Of a DNA stretch of 64,000 bases, positions 33,278 through 43,674 are shown piece by piece; position 1 is the first letter of the stretch; each line of letters starts with the position of its first letter. The stretch spans positions 1,178,001-1,242,000 of the forward strand of contig OZ345367.1 of the NCBI GenBank assembly GCA_977006965.1. Reading direction: 5' to 3'. The stretch comes from Phymatolithon calcareum (taxonomy: Eukaryota; Rhodophyta; Florideophyceae; Hapalidiales). The position numbers and the translations under genes were made by a program. Under the pieces are notes generated by a model. That model saw only the letters and a list, made by a program, of their open reading frames with translations. It did no database searches and was not told the origin of the DNA.

Positions 33278-34179
33278 TTCGATTTTTGAAAAGTAAACAT
33301 TTTCTGTTGAAAAAGTTTAAAATTAAGGATCTGCTAAAAGTGCTACGTTTATAATTTTTAATTGCATGTGGCGTGAGTGACGCTATTGGCAAGTCAGGTA
33401 AAATCAGGCACCTACCCAGTTCAATCAAAAGAATACAGGAATATAGCTCCCTTCCGATTTTTCTTCCGTGGACAGTAGAGAAGCAATCTCTCTTTTACAG
33501 CACAAAAAGTCAATCTTAAATCTAACGCTTAAACTTTCCCTCGAGCAAATCGTCATCGTTTTATAAATTTGCATATCTCTAATCGTTTCTCGCTGCGCAG
33601 ATCATAAAAAAGAAACTCAAAGGAAAATAGCAATAATTTAGCTTTTTCAATTGTTGAGAAAGCTAGATAGTGGAGCGCAATAAAAGAACCGCAGTGGTCA
33701 AAGTTGTTTATAGTTTGAGGAAGTCCTGCCCGTTGAAGCATGTATCTGGAAGCTGGAAGCATTCTTTTAAAAACTATTCCACAATGCAGAATTGAATAAG
33801 CATTCAAATTGGTGCTCCTGTATTGTAATTAGTTTACGCCTAACCTTAACACAACACAGATCACCGAACGGTGGCGTACCCTAAGGCCTTCTCCAGCTTC
33901 CACGAAGCGCCGAACGAACCAGACTGCAGCCCCTCCTAGGTAGGCTTACGTGGTTGTCAGATATTTTAACATCATGAAAATGATTAGCATTTTGCTTGCA
34001 TGTATTGCACGAGCACTTCGTGCTGCATATAAGATGCAATTTGCACTCGGTACGTGTTCACCTACCCTTTGCTTGTGAATCTTTTAACAAACTTCTTTGA
34101 ACGATTCCAAATCTCTGAGTATAAGTCACATCAATTGGTTCTAATTTACGAAAATCTATATTCAAAAAACTTTTTCAAA

Positions 34180-34241
34180 AATTGGAACAAACAGACATTA
34201 AATGTCTGTTTGTTCCAATTTGACATTAAAATTTAATGTCA
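34180..34241. repeat. two abutting palindromes
   Basis: A hairpin with perfect 20-bp arms (AATTGGAACAAACAGACATT, one-base loop) at 34180-34220 is followed directly by a second palindrome with 10-bp arms (TGACATTAAA, one-base centre) at 34221-34241. They lie about 260 bp upstream of the lactonase start codon. Confidence 0.85.
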
Positions 34242-34504
34242 TCGTCCTTTTACGGAGATCTTCCGCGAATAGCCAGCAGTGCTTCTAGCGCTTTTCATGG
34301 AGCACCAGCAGCGATGAGCACAAGCAAGATCCATATTAGGCGCTAAAGGCTCTCGTAACCCTTTTTGTCTGCTTGCCGTCATGAACCTCCACACACAATG
34401 CCTTCTTAAGCCTCGAGTCCATACCTTCAACTCTCAAGTTTTCACTCATCCCACACTCACTATCGCACGACAGCACCAATAGTCCGGCACGCGTCCCCAC
34501 CGTC

Positions 34505-35653
34505 ATGCTCAGCGTCTTTCTAGTCGCCTTGCTTCCAGCACTTTTGGTAGCGAGCTCTTGCCCAGACCAAATCTCCCTCGCCGTCGGTTCCTACACAGGT
34601 CAACCTTGGCTTCCCAGCGCGAACGGCGCAGGTGTGACGCTTGTGACGCTCACCGATGACGGTTTGCGCGCGTCGCGAGTACTAGGTCCTGCAGACATTG
34701 GCAGCAACCCCTCGTACTGCGCCTTCGGCCGCGGCCCTTCACTTTACTGCGTGAACGAGAACGTGCCAGGCGGACTCGGTCGTGTGTCGACGTACGACGA
34801 CAGAATCATCCTGTCTGGTGGCAATTCGAGCACGCACGTTGCGGTTCTGCCGCGTTTGGCGAAAAACGGTGGTGAGCGTGTAGTTACTGCGAATTACGGT
34901 GGATCTGTATCATCCATTGTGCGCGTCGGCAATGTGTACAACACTGACGTATATGTCGTTCCAGAAGAGTTCGCATCAGAGGACGAAGGCCAACAAAGCG
35001 CGCCTCATCCCCATATGGTACTTCCGCTGCACAACGGCGACATCGTCGTCCCGGATCTGGGGTCGGATATAATTTGGCGTTTTTGGATTGGTGCTCGTGG
35101 TGATATCCATCTCAAGGATTCGCTATCCGTGGACAACGGTGACGGGCCGCGACATGCCGCTCTGGGACGCAACGGTGCCATTTACGTCGTCAACGAACTG
35201 TCGCTCTCCGTTATGCATCTCCGTGTTGGTGGTTGTGGAAAAGGACTCGGGTTATGTGGGCGTAAGAAACTAGTGGAATCTGTTGATGTTGATACAAGCG
35301 GCGGTAGCGCGGCCGCTATTCGGGTGAGCAGGGATGGACGATTTTTGTATGCCAGTGTGCGACTGCCAGATACTACGAATGGCTTAATTGTTGGATTTGA
35401 ATTGTCCACTGGTGGAGGTATTGGGAAGCGTATCGGGATGTGGAGTTCGCAAGGAATTCATCCGAGGGACTTTTATATTGTTGAGAAAGGACCGGAATGT
35501 GAGAGTTACCTTGCGATTGTTAACCGTGATTCTAACAATTTGGTGTTTGTTAAGCGCGATAGGGAGACGGGAGTTGTCAGCGAAGAAATTGCGCACGAAC
35601 TCAAAGTCGTGACTCCCACTTCAGTAGTGCAGATCCCAGACTTGAAATTCTAA
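34505..35653 (+). CDS. secreted lactonase-type seven-bladed beta-propeller
   Basis: A 382-residue intronless gene with a clear signal peptide (MLSVFLVALLPALLVASSC). The mature part follows the lactonase family that includes bacterial-type 6-phosphogluconolactonase and fungal carboxymuconate cyclase. It opens with LAVGSYTGQPWLPS, then NPSYCAFGRGPSLYCVNEN, VVTANYGGSVSSIVRV, SAPHPHMVLPLHNGDIVVPD (the conserved His pair), GPRHAALGRNGAIYVVNELS, and GIHPRDFYI with LAIVNRDSNNLVFVKRD near the end. These blade signatures appear in the family's order. Because it is secreted, the substrate is unlikely to be cytosolic 6-phosphogluconolactone. An extracellular sugar lactone or other ester is plausible, not shown. 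The upstream region carries two palindromes. Confidence 0.88.
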   Translation: MLSVFLVALLPALLVASSCPDQISLAVGSYTGQPWLPSANGAGVTLVTLTDDGLRASRVLGPADIGSNPSYCAFGRGPSLYCVNENVPGGLGRVSTYDDRIILSGGNSSTHVAVLPRLAKNGGERVVTANYGGSVSSIVRVGNVYNTDVYVVPEEFASEDEGQQSAPHPHMVLPLHNGDIVVPDLGSDIIWRFWIGARGDIHLKDSLSVDNGDGPRHAALGRNGAIYVVNELSLSVMHLRVGGCGKGLGLCGRKKLVESVDVDTSGGSAAAIRVSRDGRFLYASVRLPDTTNGLIVGFELSTGGGIGKRIGMWSSQGIHPRDFYIVEKGPECESYLAIVNRDSNNLVFVKRDRETGVVSEEIAHELKVVTPTSVVQIPDLKF

Positions 35654-37834
35654 GTTTTGAACTGTTAACTAGATGTCAAATATTGCAATCGAGAGAAGTT
35701 GTAAAGGTAATCGTGTACATAAAATTGATTCAGGTTAGAAAAGCTCCCAATTCGCGTTGCACTACAATCCCCTCCGAGTAGAATCGTTTTCTGAATCTTG
35801 GAAACTACTTCGGCATTCGTCTTCATGACGTCACCCGTGCCTCGTACAGCTGTCCCTCCGTCTTCCTTAGTTTACGCCTGGCTGTGTCCCTCCCGCGATG
35901 CGTATGCCCCGGTGCGTCAGCCAGTCCCCGCTGGCATAAACTTAACAAGATGGGGTTAAGGAAACTTCTCAGCTGCAATTCACGTGCCGCGAATCATTCT
36001 AAAGTTATCCTATACTGGACAAGAGTCATCGTCCGGCATCAGGCTACAGCATTAAGAATCATTCCATGATGGAAGCTCGTTGTCAACGATTGCGTCTGCA
36101 GGTTCATGCAGACGTAGGACTGGTCGATTCGGCACTGCAAACTTCACAATTCTACGAGTCGCAGCTCCTGTGTGGTATTTTGCCAAAATGATTTTTACAA
36201 TAACTAATTATATTAGTCTCTTGTTGGAAAGTTTCTTCCCCATGATTGGTTGACGTATCTAATAAAGCGCATTGCCGAGAGTTAAGTCATCGCATCTCGA
36301 AAACCAGTGAAAAGCCAAGGAGGGCAGTTTACGTGTTGGCCCCTTGAGCTACAGCAACGGGCAAACCTCTTTCTTTAGCGTTGCGGGAGATCAACGACCT
36401 TCCTCGGCCTGGTATCGACTCGACAGAAAACAAGCGTTGTCAAGGTCCCCCTCGCAGGAAGTTATCTGGGAACCAAGATAAGCACTTTGAGGATGCACTC
36501 GTCAGTCAAACTGACCAAACTAGCCCACACCTCTGGAAGAAATCGCGGATAGGAGGAACACATATCCATCTTTTTAGGGCACTCCCTAAAGATCCAACGG
36601 CAGCTCCAAGTCTATCACCTGCTGGGAGTTGTCTGGTTCCCCCTGTTGGTTCCACTAGATGTCGAAAACTTCTCATGGCATTTGAATAAACAGGCCAACG
36701 TTTTATAGCTTGCAATAAACAATATTGTTATGATCGCTGGTAAACGAGCAGGTCCGGAAGAAAAAGTCCCTTCACGAAAACCAGGAGGTTAGCAAAATAT
36801 GGCCGCGGCAGCACAGGTATTGTGGTAAGTCATGCGGGAATACCAAGCAACGTACTACTCAGGAAAGTGTTTCAGATTGTAAAAAGGCGCTTTTGCACAA
36901 GATCTGGATGCTCTGGTTTATAACGAGACCTGATGTATGTAGAACACGGATCGGCTGCGAACGAGCTGTGTGTGTGACAATGATAGACAAAACACAAAGG
37001 TGTCGAGGTCCGTAAAACTCCAGTGCAAGACTGGATGTGGTCGGGACGAACACCTATGTAGTCGGCGAACTCTAGCGCGAGGCTAGATGTAGACCGAGAC
37101 GGTGAGCTCTTTCGTGGTGACAAGAGGAGACCTGATGAGCGATGAGCGAAATGCTCTACAAATATGTCATGAACTGGTAAAACGTGGCTTGACCTCTCTA
37201 GGAGTCCGAAGCTGAGATGGAGCTTGAGCTAAGCACTGCCTGCTGGAGATGGAAAAGCAGAGCTAACGTGTACGACGTGTACTATCTGTAGTGCGACTGA
37301 CCTGGTGATGACACTGCACTCTGTGTCAGTCAAGTCTGTAACTCCACAAGACCTGCGATGCTCGTATTGGTGCTGAAACCCATTCATTCTCTGTTGGACT
37401 GCCCACTCAGAGCCCCTCACAATTGATGGAATTCTTCTGCTCACTTGTTCAGTATGAAGCTACCCTACAAGATGTGATGTTGCCTTAGGATGCATTCTGC
37501 AAATCTTTTGTATCAAGCCTTTATTTCCTTCATGCTCGCGTCTTGTTTGCCTGCGGTCCCACACTTCTTAACGTAGGCTACATCATATGGATGATAACCT
37601 GGGATTTCAGTTCTTGAATACTGGTTACAATGTATGAACCACGGTGCCGTACGACTTCAGCACAGCTCAATCATCCATCATCGCTCAGTACATATCGCAA
37701 AACACATTCTGCAAACGCAATTTCTGGATGACAGAGTAAGATCGAAAGTCGAGACTATTTCTTCCCAAAAGAACAAGAAGGCAGCAGAAGCAGAGCCCCA
37801 CGCTCTCCCGTTCGGATAAGCCAAGCATGCTACA
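35654..37834. other. intergenic, no gene seen
   Basis: Contains the 3' flank of the lactonase gene and promoter of the first RPB10 copy. A small hairpin (CGTCTGCA..TGCAGACG) lies at 36093-36114. Open frames up to about 100 codons (36381-36689) have low-quality composition and are not supported. Confidence 0.4.
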
Positions 37835-38364
37835 ATGATTATTCCGGTGCGCTGCTTCACGTGCGGAAAGGTCAGTACCTCACTTCCAGTACTTGACACA
37901 CTAGCCAACGCAAACCTTCAAATAATTCAACTGACAGTCTCAGTATATGCTCGTAGATCACAGGAAACAAATGGTACCCTTTCCTTGACCATCTCCGAAG
38001 AGGGCGTGAGGAGAGCGAGGCGCTTGACATACTACTTCTAAAGCGCTACTGCTGCCGCCGCATGATTCTCACGCACGTTGACATCATGGAGAAACTGCTC
38101 AACTACAACAGTAACCACGCGCCTCTCATCGATATCGCTCGCAGAGATGCTGCAGAATCGAGCTCCAAGTCGACCGTATCGCAGAAGTGCTCGGTAACTG
38201 TGACCGCCGCTAGTGTGACGGTCACTGGGGACGCGATGGAGGTCGAGACAAGATGGGAGGACAAGATGATTGACACCCGTACGCTTGACGAAGAACTGGA
38301 GGAGCTTGTTTCCGGGGTGTACGTGGCGGACCGTGAGGAGGAGGACAAAATGTCTGAGTCCTAG
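37835..38364 (+). CDS. RPB10-like RNA polymerase subunit with acidic tail
   Basis: Exon 1 (37835-37870) encodes [12 protein letters not shown]. An 86-bp intron (gtcagt..cgtag) follows, and exon 2 (37957-38364) continues [16 protein letters not shown] and [20 protein letters not shown]. The four zinc ligands of the atypical RPB10 site (CxxC and CC) and the LLNYN end of the core are intact. The product is 147 residues, twice the family's usual 70. The extra C-terminal 85 residues are Ser/Thr-rich and then strongly acidic ([15 protein letters not shown]). The core has drifted from the consensus where its tandem neighbour has not. RPB10 is shared by RNA polymerases I, II and III. This copy may be a specialised variant, but the join is predicted and expression is unproven. 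The TAG acceptor has a weak pyrimidine tract. Confidence 0.72.
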
Positions 38365-38790
38365 CCCCTTTACAAACGGCGTCAATCACCAGCTTTGCGA
38401 ATGCTAATGCACAAAGCCGCGTTTCTCTGGCTACTCCTTTACGAGGACATGGCTGATATGCTTTTGCATTGAAAGCGAGGAAGCGACATCGTGCGTACTG
38501 TACCATTGACATTGTTGCATCGTGGGGAGGGGGTCGACTAGCACTAACGGTGATCCAGCGCACAATAGAGATCATACCATGATGCTGACAAGTACACGTG
38601 TTAATGAAATAATCATTTTTTAGTCAGAAACGAAGCTTTTTGCCTCCATTGCGCGCGGACAAAAAATGTACAGACGACGGGGAATGCTCAAAGCCACCCA
38701 AACCAGCCGACGGCCGTGAGCCCCGCTTTGAGCAGCCCGCCGTGCACCCAGCGTCGCTTGCGCGAGGTGTGCTCTGCCAAGCTCTTCGAG
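38365..38790. promoter_or_regulatory. spacer between the two RPB10-type genes
   Basis: About 426 bp separate the stop of the first copy from the start of the second, and should carry the promoter of the second. No distinctive element is seen. Confidence 0.3.
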
Positions 38791-39100
38791 ATGATCATTC
38801 CCATCCGCTGCTTCACATGCGGAAAAGTACGTCTGCATTCTATGCGCCCGCTTTCCCTCTTCCGTCCTGCCGAGTCTGACGCGCGCGTCGAACTTCGTTC
38901 TTTGGCGCGATGTGCAGGTTATCGGGAATAAATGGGACCTGTTTCTGGAAATGCTTCGACGCGAGTACTCCGAGGGCGAGGTGCTGGATTTCCTGAAGCT
39001 CAAGCGCTATTGTTGTCGCCGCATGCTCCTTACCCACGTCGAGCTCATTGAAAAGCTGCTCAACTACAGCACAGTTGGCACGCGGCAGTCCACCGCATAG
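38791..39100 (+). CDS. RPB10: RNA polymerase I/II/III subunit RPB10
   Basis: Exon 1 (38791-38826) [12 protein letters not shown], a 91-bp intron (gtacgt..tgtgcag), and exon 2 (38918-39100) [20 protein letters not shown] to [20 protein letters not shown] give a 72-residue protein. It matches RPB10 (ABC10-beta) over its full length, including CFTCGK and the RYCCRRM box whose four cysteines bind zinc. Length is typical. The intron interrupts the gene right after the GK codons, exactly as in the upstream copy, so the two arose by tandem duplication. This copy is the conserved one and presumably supplies the essential subunit. Confidence 0.93.
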
Positions 39101-39671
39101 TGCGTGTTCCCGTTTCCCCCTCTCCGGACGTGCATTAGGTCGCGCGTCGCCGCGAAGTCTTCTCCAATGGAATGCCGCCTGTCGTGGGTGGGTAAGAGGG
39201 TCAGAATGCAGCTGATTCCCATCTCCGTACTGCGTGGTTTGCAATTGTTTTCAAGCTCGTGTGTCGCTGAGCTGGTACACTTGCTCTCGTGCTGCGAACT
39301 GCGTATTTCGCTTAGTGAGACCTCTTTTCGTATAACTCGAGAAATAACCGCGTAAACGACTTTGCCTACTCCAATCTCGTTTCCCTTCCTTTGCGAGCTT
39401 TTGCAAGCTGCGTATTTCGAGCTGCTCGAGATACTTATCGATTTTTGCGCTATTTGCCGAATGTTTCCTGCATCGAAATGCTGCGCGACGACCCCGGAGA
39501 ACGCGATGGTGCCAGCTTTTGCTTTTCGAGACACAATCTTTGAAATCTCTGGAATGCTCATTGAACCCATGTGTCTGCTCGCTCATTGAGTTTATTCTTG
39601 GATGCCAGATTATACATTTGTTGAAAGAGCTTTCCTGAGCTTGGGTTCTTCACTTTTTCTAATCTCTTTTC
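39101..39671. other. spacer with an antisense open frame
   Basis: A 168-codon ATG-initiated minus-strand frame (39570-39064) overlaps the last bases of RPB10. An overlapping frame (39586-39251) has an equally protein-like stretch (KIDKYLEQLEIRSLQKLAKE). Both cannot be right and I recognise neither, so no gene is called. Confidence 0.25.
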
Positions 39672-40297
39672 ATGAGTGTGGGAACGTCAATGTGTGCAGC
39701 CGACCCTGAACTTTGTATCCACTTTGGCAAGTCATTCTTGATTGGGACGTGCGTGCACCACTACCTCGACCACGGACGGGTGCTGGAGTCCAAATGCATT
39801 GCTCAAGTCGCTCGCGTTGGTGTCGGGGTGGACTTAAGGCATAAGCGACGCCATGGAGATATCGATAAGTGCTTTATGAAGCAGAACTGCCGTGCACGTA
39901 GGTCTCCTTCGTTCTGCAAGAGTGTGCTGCCGTAGGCTTTTGTGTGTATTTACAAACTTGACAGGTACTTGCGCTTTTCTGTTCGTTCATCCAGCAAATC
40001 CGAATATCTGTGACAAAAGAGTACGCTGTGGTCAAGACAGTCAAATTGACGGAGGCGATCGACTTCGTATTTAAATATACAGATAAGTCAAGTTGCATTC
40101 CAAACCTCCGCGGCGCAAGTGTCGATACGGAGACACTTGCAAGATACTACTTCAACGTATTTCGCAACTCGAAGCTCGCTCGCACTACTGTGAAAAAGCA
40201 GATGCCCGATAACATGCAAAAACCAACAGACGAGTCGATGCCGTGGCATGCTCAGGGCAATCATATGCCTACTGCAACCCGTCCTAAGTTTACTTGA
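39672..40297 (+). CDS. possible two-exon gene, unknown
   Basis: An ATG-initiated frame (39672 to about 39897, MSVGTSMCAADPELCIHFGK onward, Cys/His-rich) is followed after a plausible intron by an open stretch from the acceptor at 39964. That stretch (VLALFCSFIQQIRISVTKEY, then KTVKLTEAIDFVFKY, ending TRPKFT) has good coding character. The obvious donor at 39898 does not join in phase with this acceptor, so the true junction is unresolved. No family is recognised. Confidence 0.3.
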
Positions 40298-40542
40298 TCG
40301 AATACCAGACCTCGTTTGTAGATTTGTACGTCTCATCTTGTACGATCCATTTTAGTTTTTTTGGACCTCGTGGCAGCAGCACTGTTCTACCACTTCAGTG
40401 CCTTCGTTTAATTCTTCTCGACTCTTAACGCCAAACTCGTAAGAGCACCAGCAAATGTTGACCTCTCCCTGGACCAGCCTCGGCTGCCTTCTTGTCCAAC
40501 CTAGCACCTTCTTCCGCATGCTTGGTCACACCAATGCCATTT
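40298..40542. other. short spacer
   Basis: 3' flank of the preceding candidate gene; no feature seen. Confidence 0.3.
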
Positions 40543-41980
40543 TCACAGCAGTTTCCAAGGCTGCACTGCGAATCCGGTACATCCTGCATCGGCTGCCAGC
40601 GAATACAGTTGCACTGCTTTTTCTATGTTCTGCGCAATGCCGTCACCTCGCCCGTAGCAATATTCTAGTCGGTCTTGCGCAAGCTCATTTCCTGCACGAA
40701 CGGCCATCTGGTACATCGAAACCGCTTTTTCCACATCTATCGAAACGTCGATGCCGTGCCCGTAGCAATGCCCGACATTGGCCTGCCCTAGCGCGTATCC
40801 AGCGTCAGCGGCCTCTTTGTATAGGCGAAATGCTTTCTTCTCATCTTGATGAACGCCATTGCCTTCATGATAGCAAAATTCCAACCAATCTTGTGCCGCT
40901 GTCAGCCCATCTGCGGCAGCCTACTCGAGCAAGAAAGCCGCTGTGCGCACAGCGGTTTTCTTGCTCGTGCGTCAGAGAGGACTCCGTCCCCATTTAAATA
41001 CTTACAGTCGAGCTGAAACTTTTCGTCCGCGGACATCGCCAAGTCTTCATCCATTGCGTGGGAAGACCTCTTGTTCTAAGAGAGCAATGAGTGCTCCACG
41101 ACCCTCGCCATGGACGGTCGAGCAGACGCAATCCCAACCAAGCACGCCTCGGCTACAGTGCGCAGAAGGTTGTCGTCTATACTCGCGGCGATTTCGTGCA
41201 CGATTTCCGCGAGCTCGACCCGCCGTGCCATCGTCTGGATGCTCACCAGCTGCAGCCGTGCTAGCCACTCGGTAGCGATAGGGGCACCAACATGGCATGT
41301 GAGAATGCCGCAGTTCCAGACGTCCCACGAGCGGTGCGAGGCGCAGTTCTCCACGTTTGACAAAAATTTAGGCGATCGCGCCAGGCGCGATCCCCGAGCG
41401 CGCGTACGCTGTGCGCTGCTCCTCGAGCTGAAGACGCCGCGACACTCCGAAGTGGCTAATCTTCGCATGTCCGATTATCTTGTCGTTCCTAATTCGTAAC
41501 AACATATTATCGGGCTTGATATTGAGGTGCAGAATATGCCTCGAGTGTAGATATGCTATCCCCTGCGCGGCATCAAGCAAGACCTGTCTCTGCGTCTTCT
41601 GATGGCTTAAAAATCCCTTCCGCTGCGCCGTTGCTAGGTTGCATCTCACCCGTTCCATGTCGATACACGAGAGGTCAAAGTCCTCCTCATCGGCTGACGC
41701 ATCGAAGTCCGCATCGTCCATCCTGCCTTTATTTCTGATCAAATCTGACCTGTATCCCCCGAATGTCTTCATGATGCACGGATGGTCCGCATCCCTCTGA
41801 ACGTAAATCTCGCGGAGGAAGTCAGGGAAGTGACTCGGAAGTTGTGCCTTCTTAATCTTTAGTAACTTCATGGCCACTCACAAGGGAGCGCCAAATACGT
41901 GTCCTTTCATGGTTCCTCTGGGTCAGTGCAGCTTTGAACACCGCGGAGAAGCCGCCACACCTAATCATCCAATTGTAGAA
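40543..41980 (-). pseudogene. decayed protein kinase with Sel1 repeats
   Basis: Read on the minus strand, pieces of one protein lie in different frames. A glycine-loop remnant (RCGGFSAVFKAA) is at about 41940, the N-lobe and catalytic loop follow (41877-41368), the C-lobe is at 41340-41076 (DVWNCGILTCHV), and Sel1-like repeats are at 40884-40543 (YHEGNGVHQDEKKAFRLYKE, YGHGIDVSIDVEKAVSMYQM). The catalytic loop reads HLNIKPDN where HRDxKxxN is expected, and the magnesium loop reads HFG instead of DFG, so both catalytic aspartates are gone. At least two frameshifts plus a stop separate the segments. Kinase-Sel1 fusions are a known architecture, and this copy appears dead. A palindrome at 40926 lies between kinase and Sel1 parts. 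Confidence 0.7.
40926..40967. repeat. 42-bp palindrome
   Basis: CGAGCAAGAAAGCCGCTGTG and its complement meet with no loop; the 21-bp arms differ at one base. It sits at the kinase-Sel1 boundary of the pseudogene. Confidence 0.85.
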
Positions 41981-43674
41981 CCGGTTATTCCAGGGGCCGC
42001 CACGGCGCTGGCCGGCTATGCGTGGTTCAACAATGTCAGCTCTGTGAAACCCTCGTGGTATTTGTTTGTTTGTCTAGTTGATTGTTTTTCTGTATGGCAT
42101 GATTGCTTGGATGGTGTATTTAAAGTAAGCCGAAATATGATCTCTGTGGAGGGGCCACAGACCACTGTGGAGGATCCCTGAAGAAGGGCCACAGACCCGT
42201 GTGGAGGGGCCACACACTGCTGAGAGGCACACGCATTGTGGGGACAAGACTCATATTCAAACTATTACAAAGCATATTACTGGTTGTTGGTAATTTACGC
42301 GGCAGTCGAGGTCGACACGCAATTACCAGAAACGAGTTGGGAGATTAAAATTAGATTTCGGGGAGTCCAAGGTTGGACAAAGAAGCAACCCAGGGTTGGG
42401 TAGCAAACGTACGCGGTACACTTCCGGGTCGCTGTGGCGCCCCTCTGCGACAAAACGGTGCTGTTGCGGCCCGCAGTACGACTGCAGGGCCTTGAGACGT
42501 AGACTCTCCGTGTCTCAGCGTATATTCCATAAGCTCGGTTGTTCGGGGTTGAATGGATAGGTTTTCTTAGTCGTTGATCGATAGTTCTTTGTTCTTGTCG
42601 ATCGTAGATAGTGGATAGTAGATGGTCAATAGATGATACTTGGTACTCAATCGGTGGCTTCCTCTCTTGGAGGTCAGCGGGAGCCGCCTCAATACTAAAT
42701 ATAGACTTAGCTCTTACAATACAAGGGACTTACCATGGGTAAGCGGACATCCACATGGGAAGGCCAGAAAGCTTACCAAAACAGGAAGGTCCACATTAAG
42801 ACAGGGATAATGCATACATTACTAGCTGGTAAATCTTGCGGCGCCAGAGAAGTAGGAAAGAAGGAAACACTGATAAGATGGGAAATCGAGGCTCGCTCAC
42901 GCACCGTCCGCGTACGAAGAGCTCAGGGTAAGTAAGAGAATTTGGTAGTACACGGATTCCGCTCTGAGTGGTGTGCCGCAATGCTCAAGGAAGCTGAGAG
43001 AGAGGACAGAAGGAGTTGAAAGAAGGTAACGAGGTGACCAGCTACCGTGAGCATCCTAAATGGTTTCCAACCCGGGTCATCCCTTTGAAGGACGGCGGCT
43101 AAAGATTGGCTGCATAGAGATTTAGATGTTAAGCTCCCCGAAGCTCTGCACTTTGTACCGATTAGAGCTGTTGTGACGTCAAATATCACTCGTATCTGTT
43201 AAAGTCTACTGTAGCCGTAAGGATGGGGATTTGTTCGACAACTCCGAAACCTGCATTAAAGAAGAAGAAGTAAGAGAGGGAAAACGGTGACGAGGCGGGA
43301 GGTTGCTTGTTTGCGGACACACTGTCCGCACATGAAATGCTCCAGTGACAACGCCGCGACGAAAGTACGTCTTCATGGTAGAGACAAACGGGTGAACAGG
43401 AAGAGTCTTCTCGTACAGCTTGCACAACAAGCAACATGGAAGGACTTGAGACTTCCGCGGACCAATGCTAACGGCATTTGGACAAATGATAGAGTCCCGA
43501 AATCTACACCAATCCATCTCTAACTTTGTTTTCGCAATCTCAATATTTGAGAGTTTCAGCTTTCAGAAATGCCATAGCCCATGTGAAGACTCTGCCAAGC
43601 GTTTTCTTCACTTCTGGTGATAGTCCGCTCGTCGACAACGTATCCAATCAAAGCATTGGAAAAAATAACTGCTA
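41981..43674. other. intergenic with short repeats
   Basis: At 42150-42230 a GGCCACAGACC..GTGTGGAGG motif is repeated two to three times. Around 42580-42650 there is a GATAGT/GATCGATAG-rich tract. Small frames (42735-42935; 43206-43517) are unsupported. Confidence 0.35.

Larger units (their letters stand above)
29641..34504. other. long AT-rich gene desert with palindromes
   Basis: Nearly 5 kb without a frame I would call a gene. A minus-strand frame at 32085-32378 shows CQQC and CPICG spaced by His residues, weakly zinc-finger-like, without further support. Two clusters of short perfect palindromes at 33186-33277 and 34180-34241 are listed separately. The last part is the promoter of the lactonase gene. 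Confidence 0.4.

Noticed and set aside
37835-38041. Unspliced reading of RPB10-like exon 1 as a 68-residue protein
   Set aside because: The conserved core breaks off exactly at a GT donor and resumes in phase after an AG, so splicing explains it better.
39064-39586. Two overlapping antisense frames after RPB10
   Set aside because: Both are moderately protein-like but in conflict. One overlaps the RPB10 coding end, and neither has a recognised domain.
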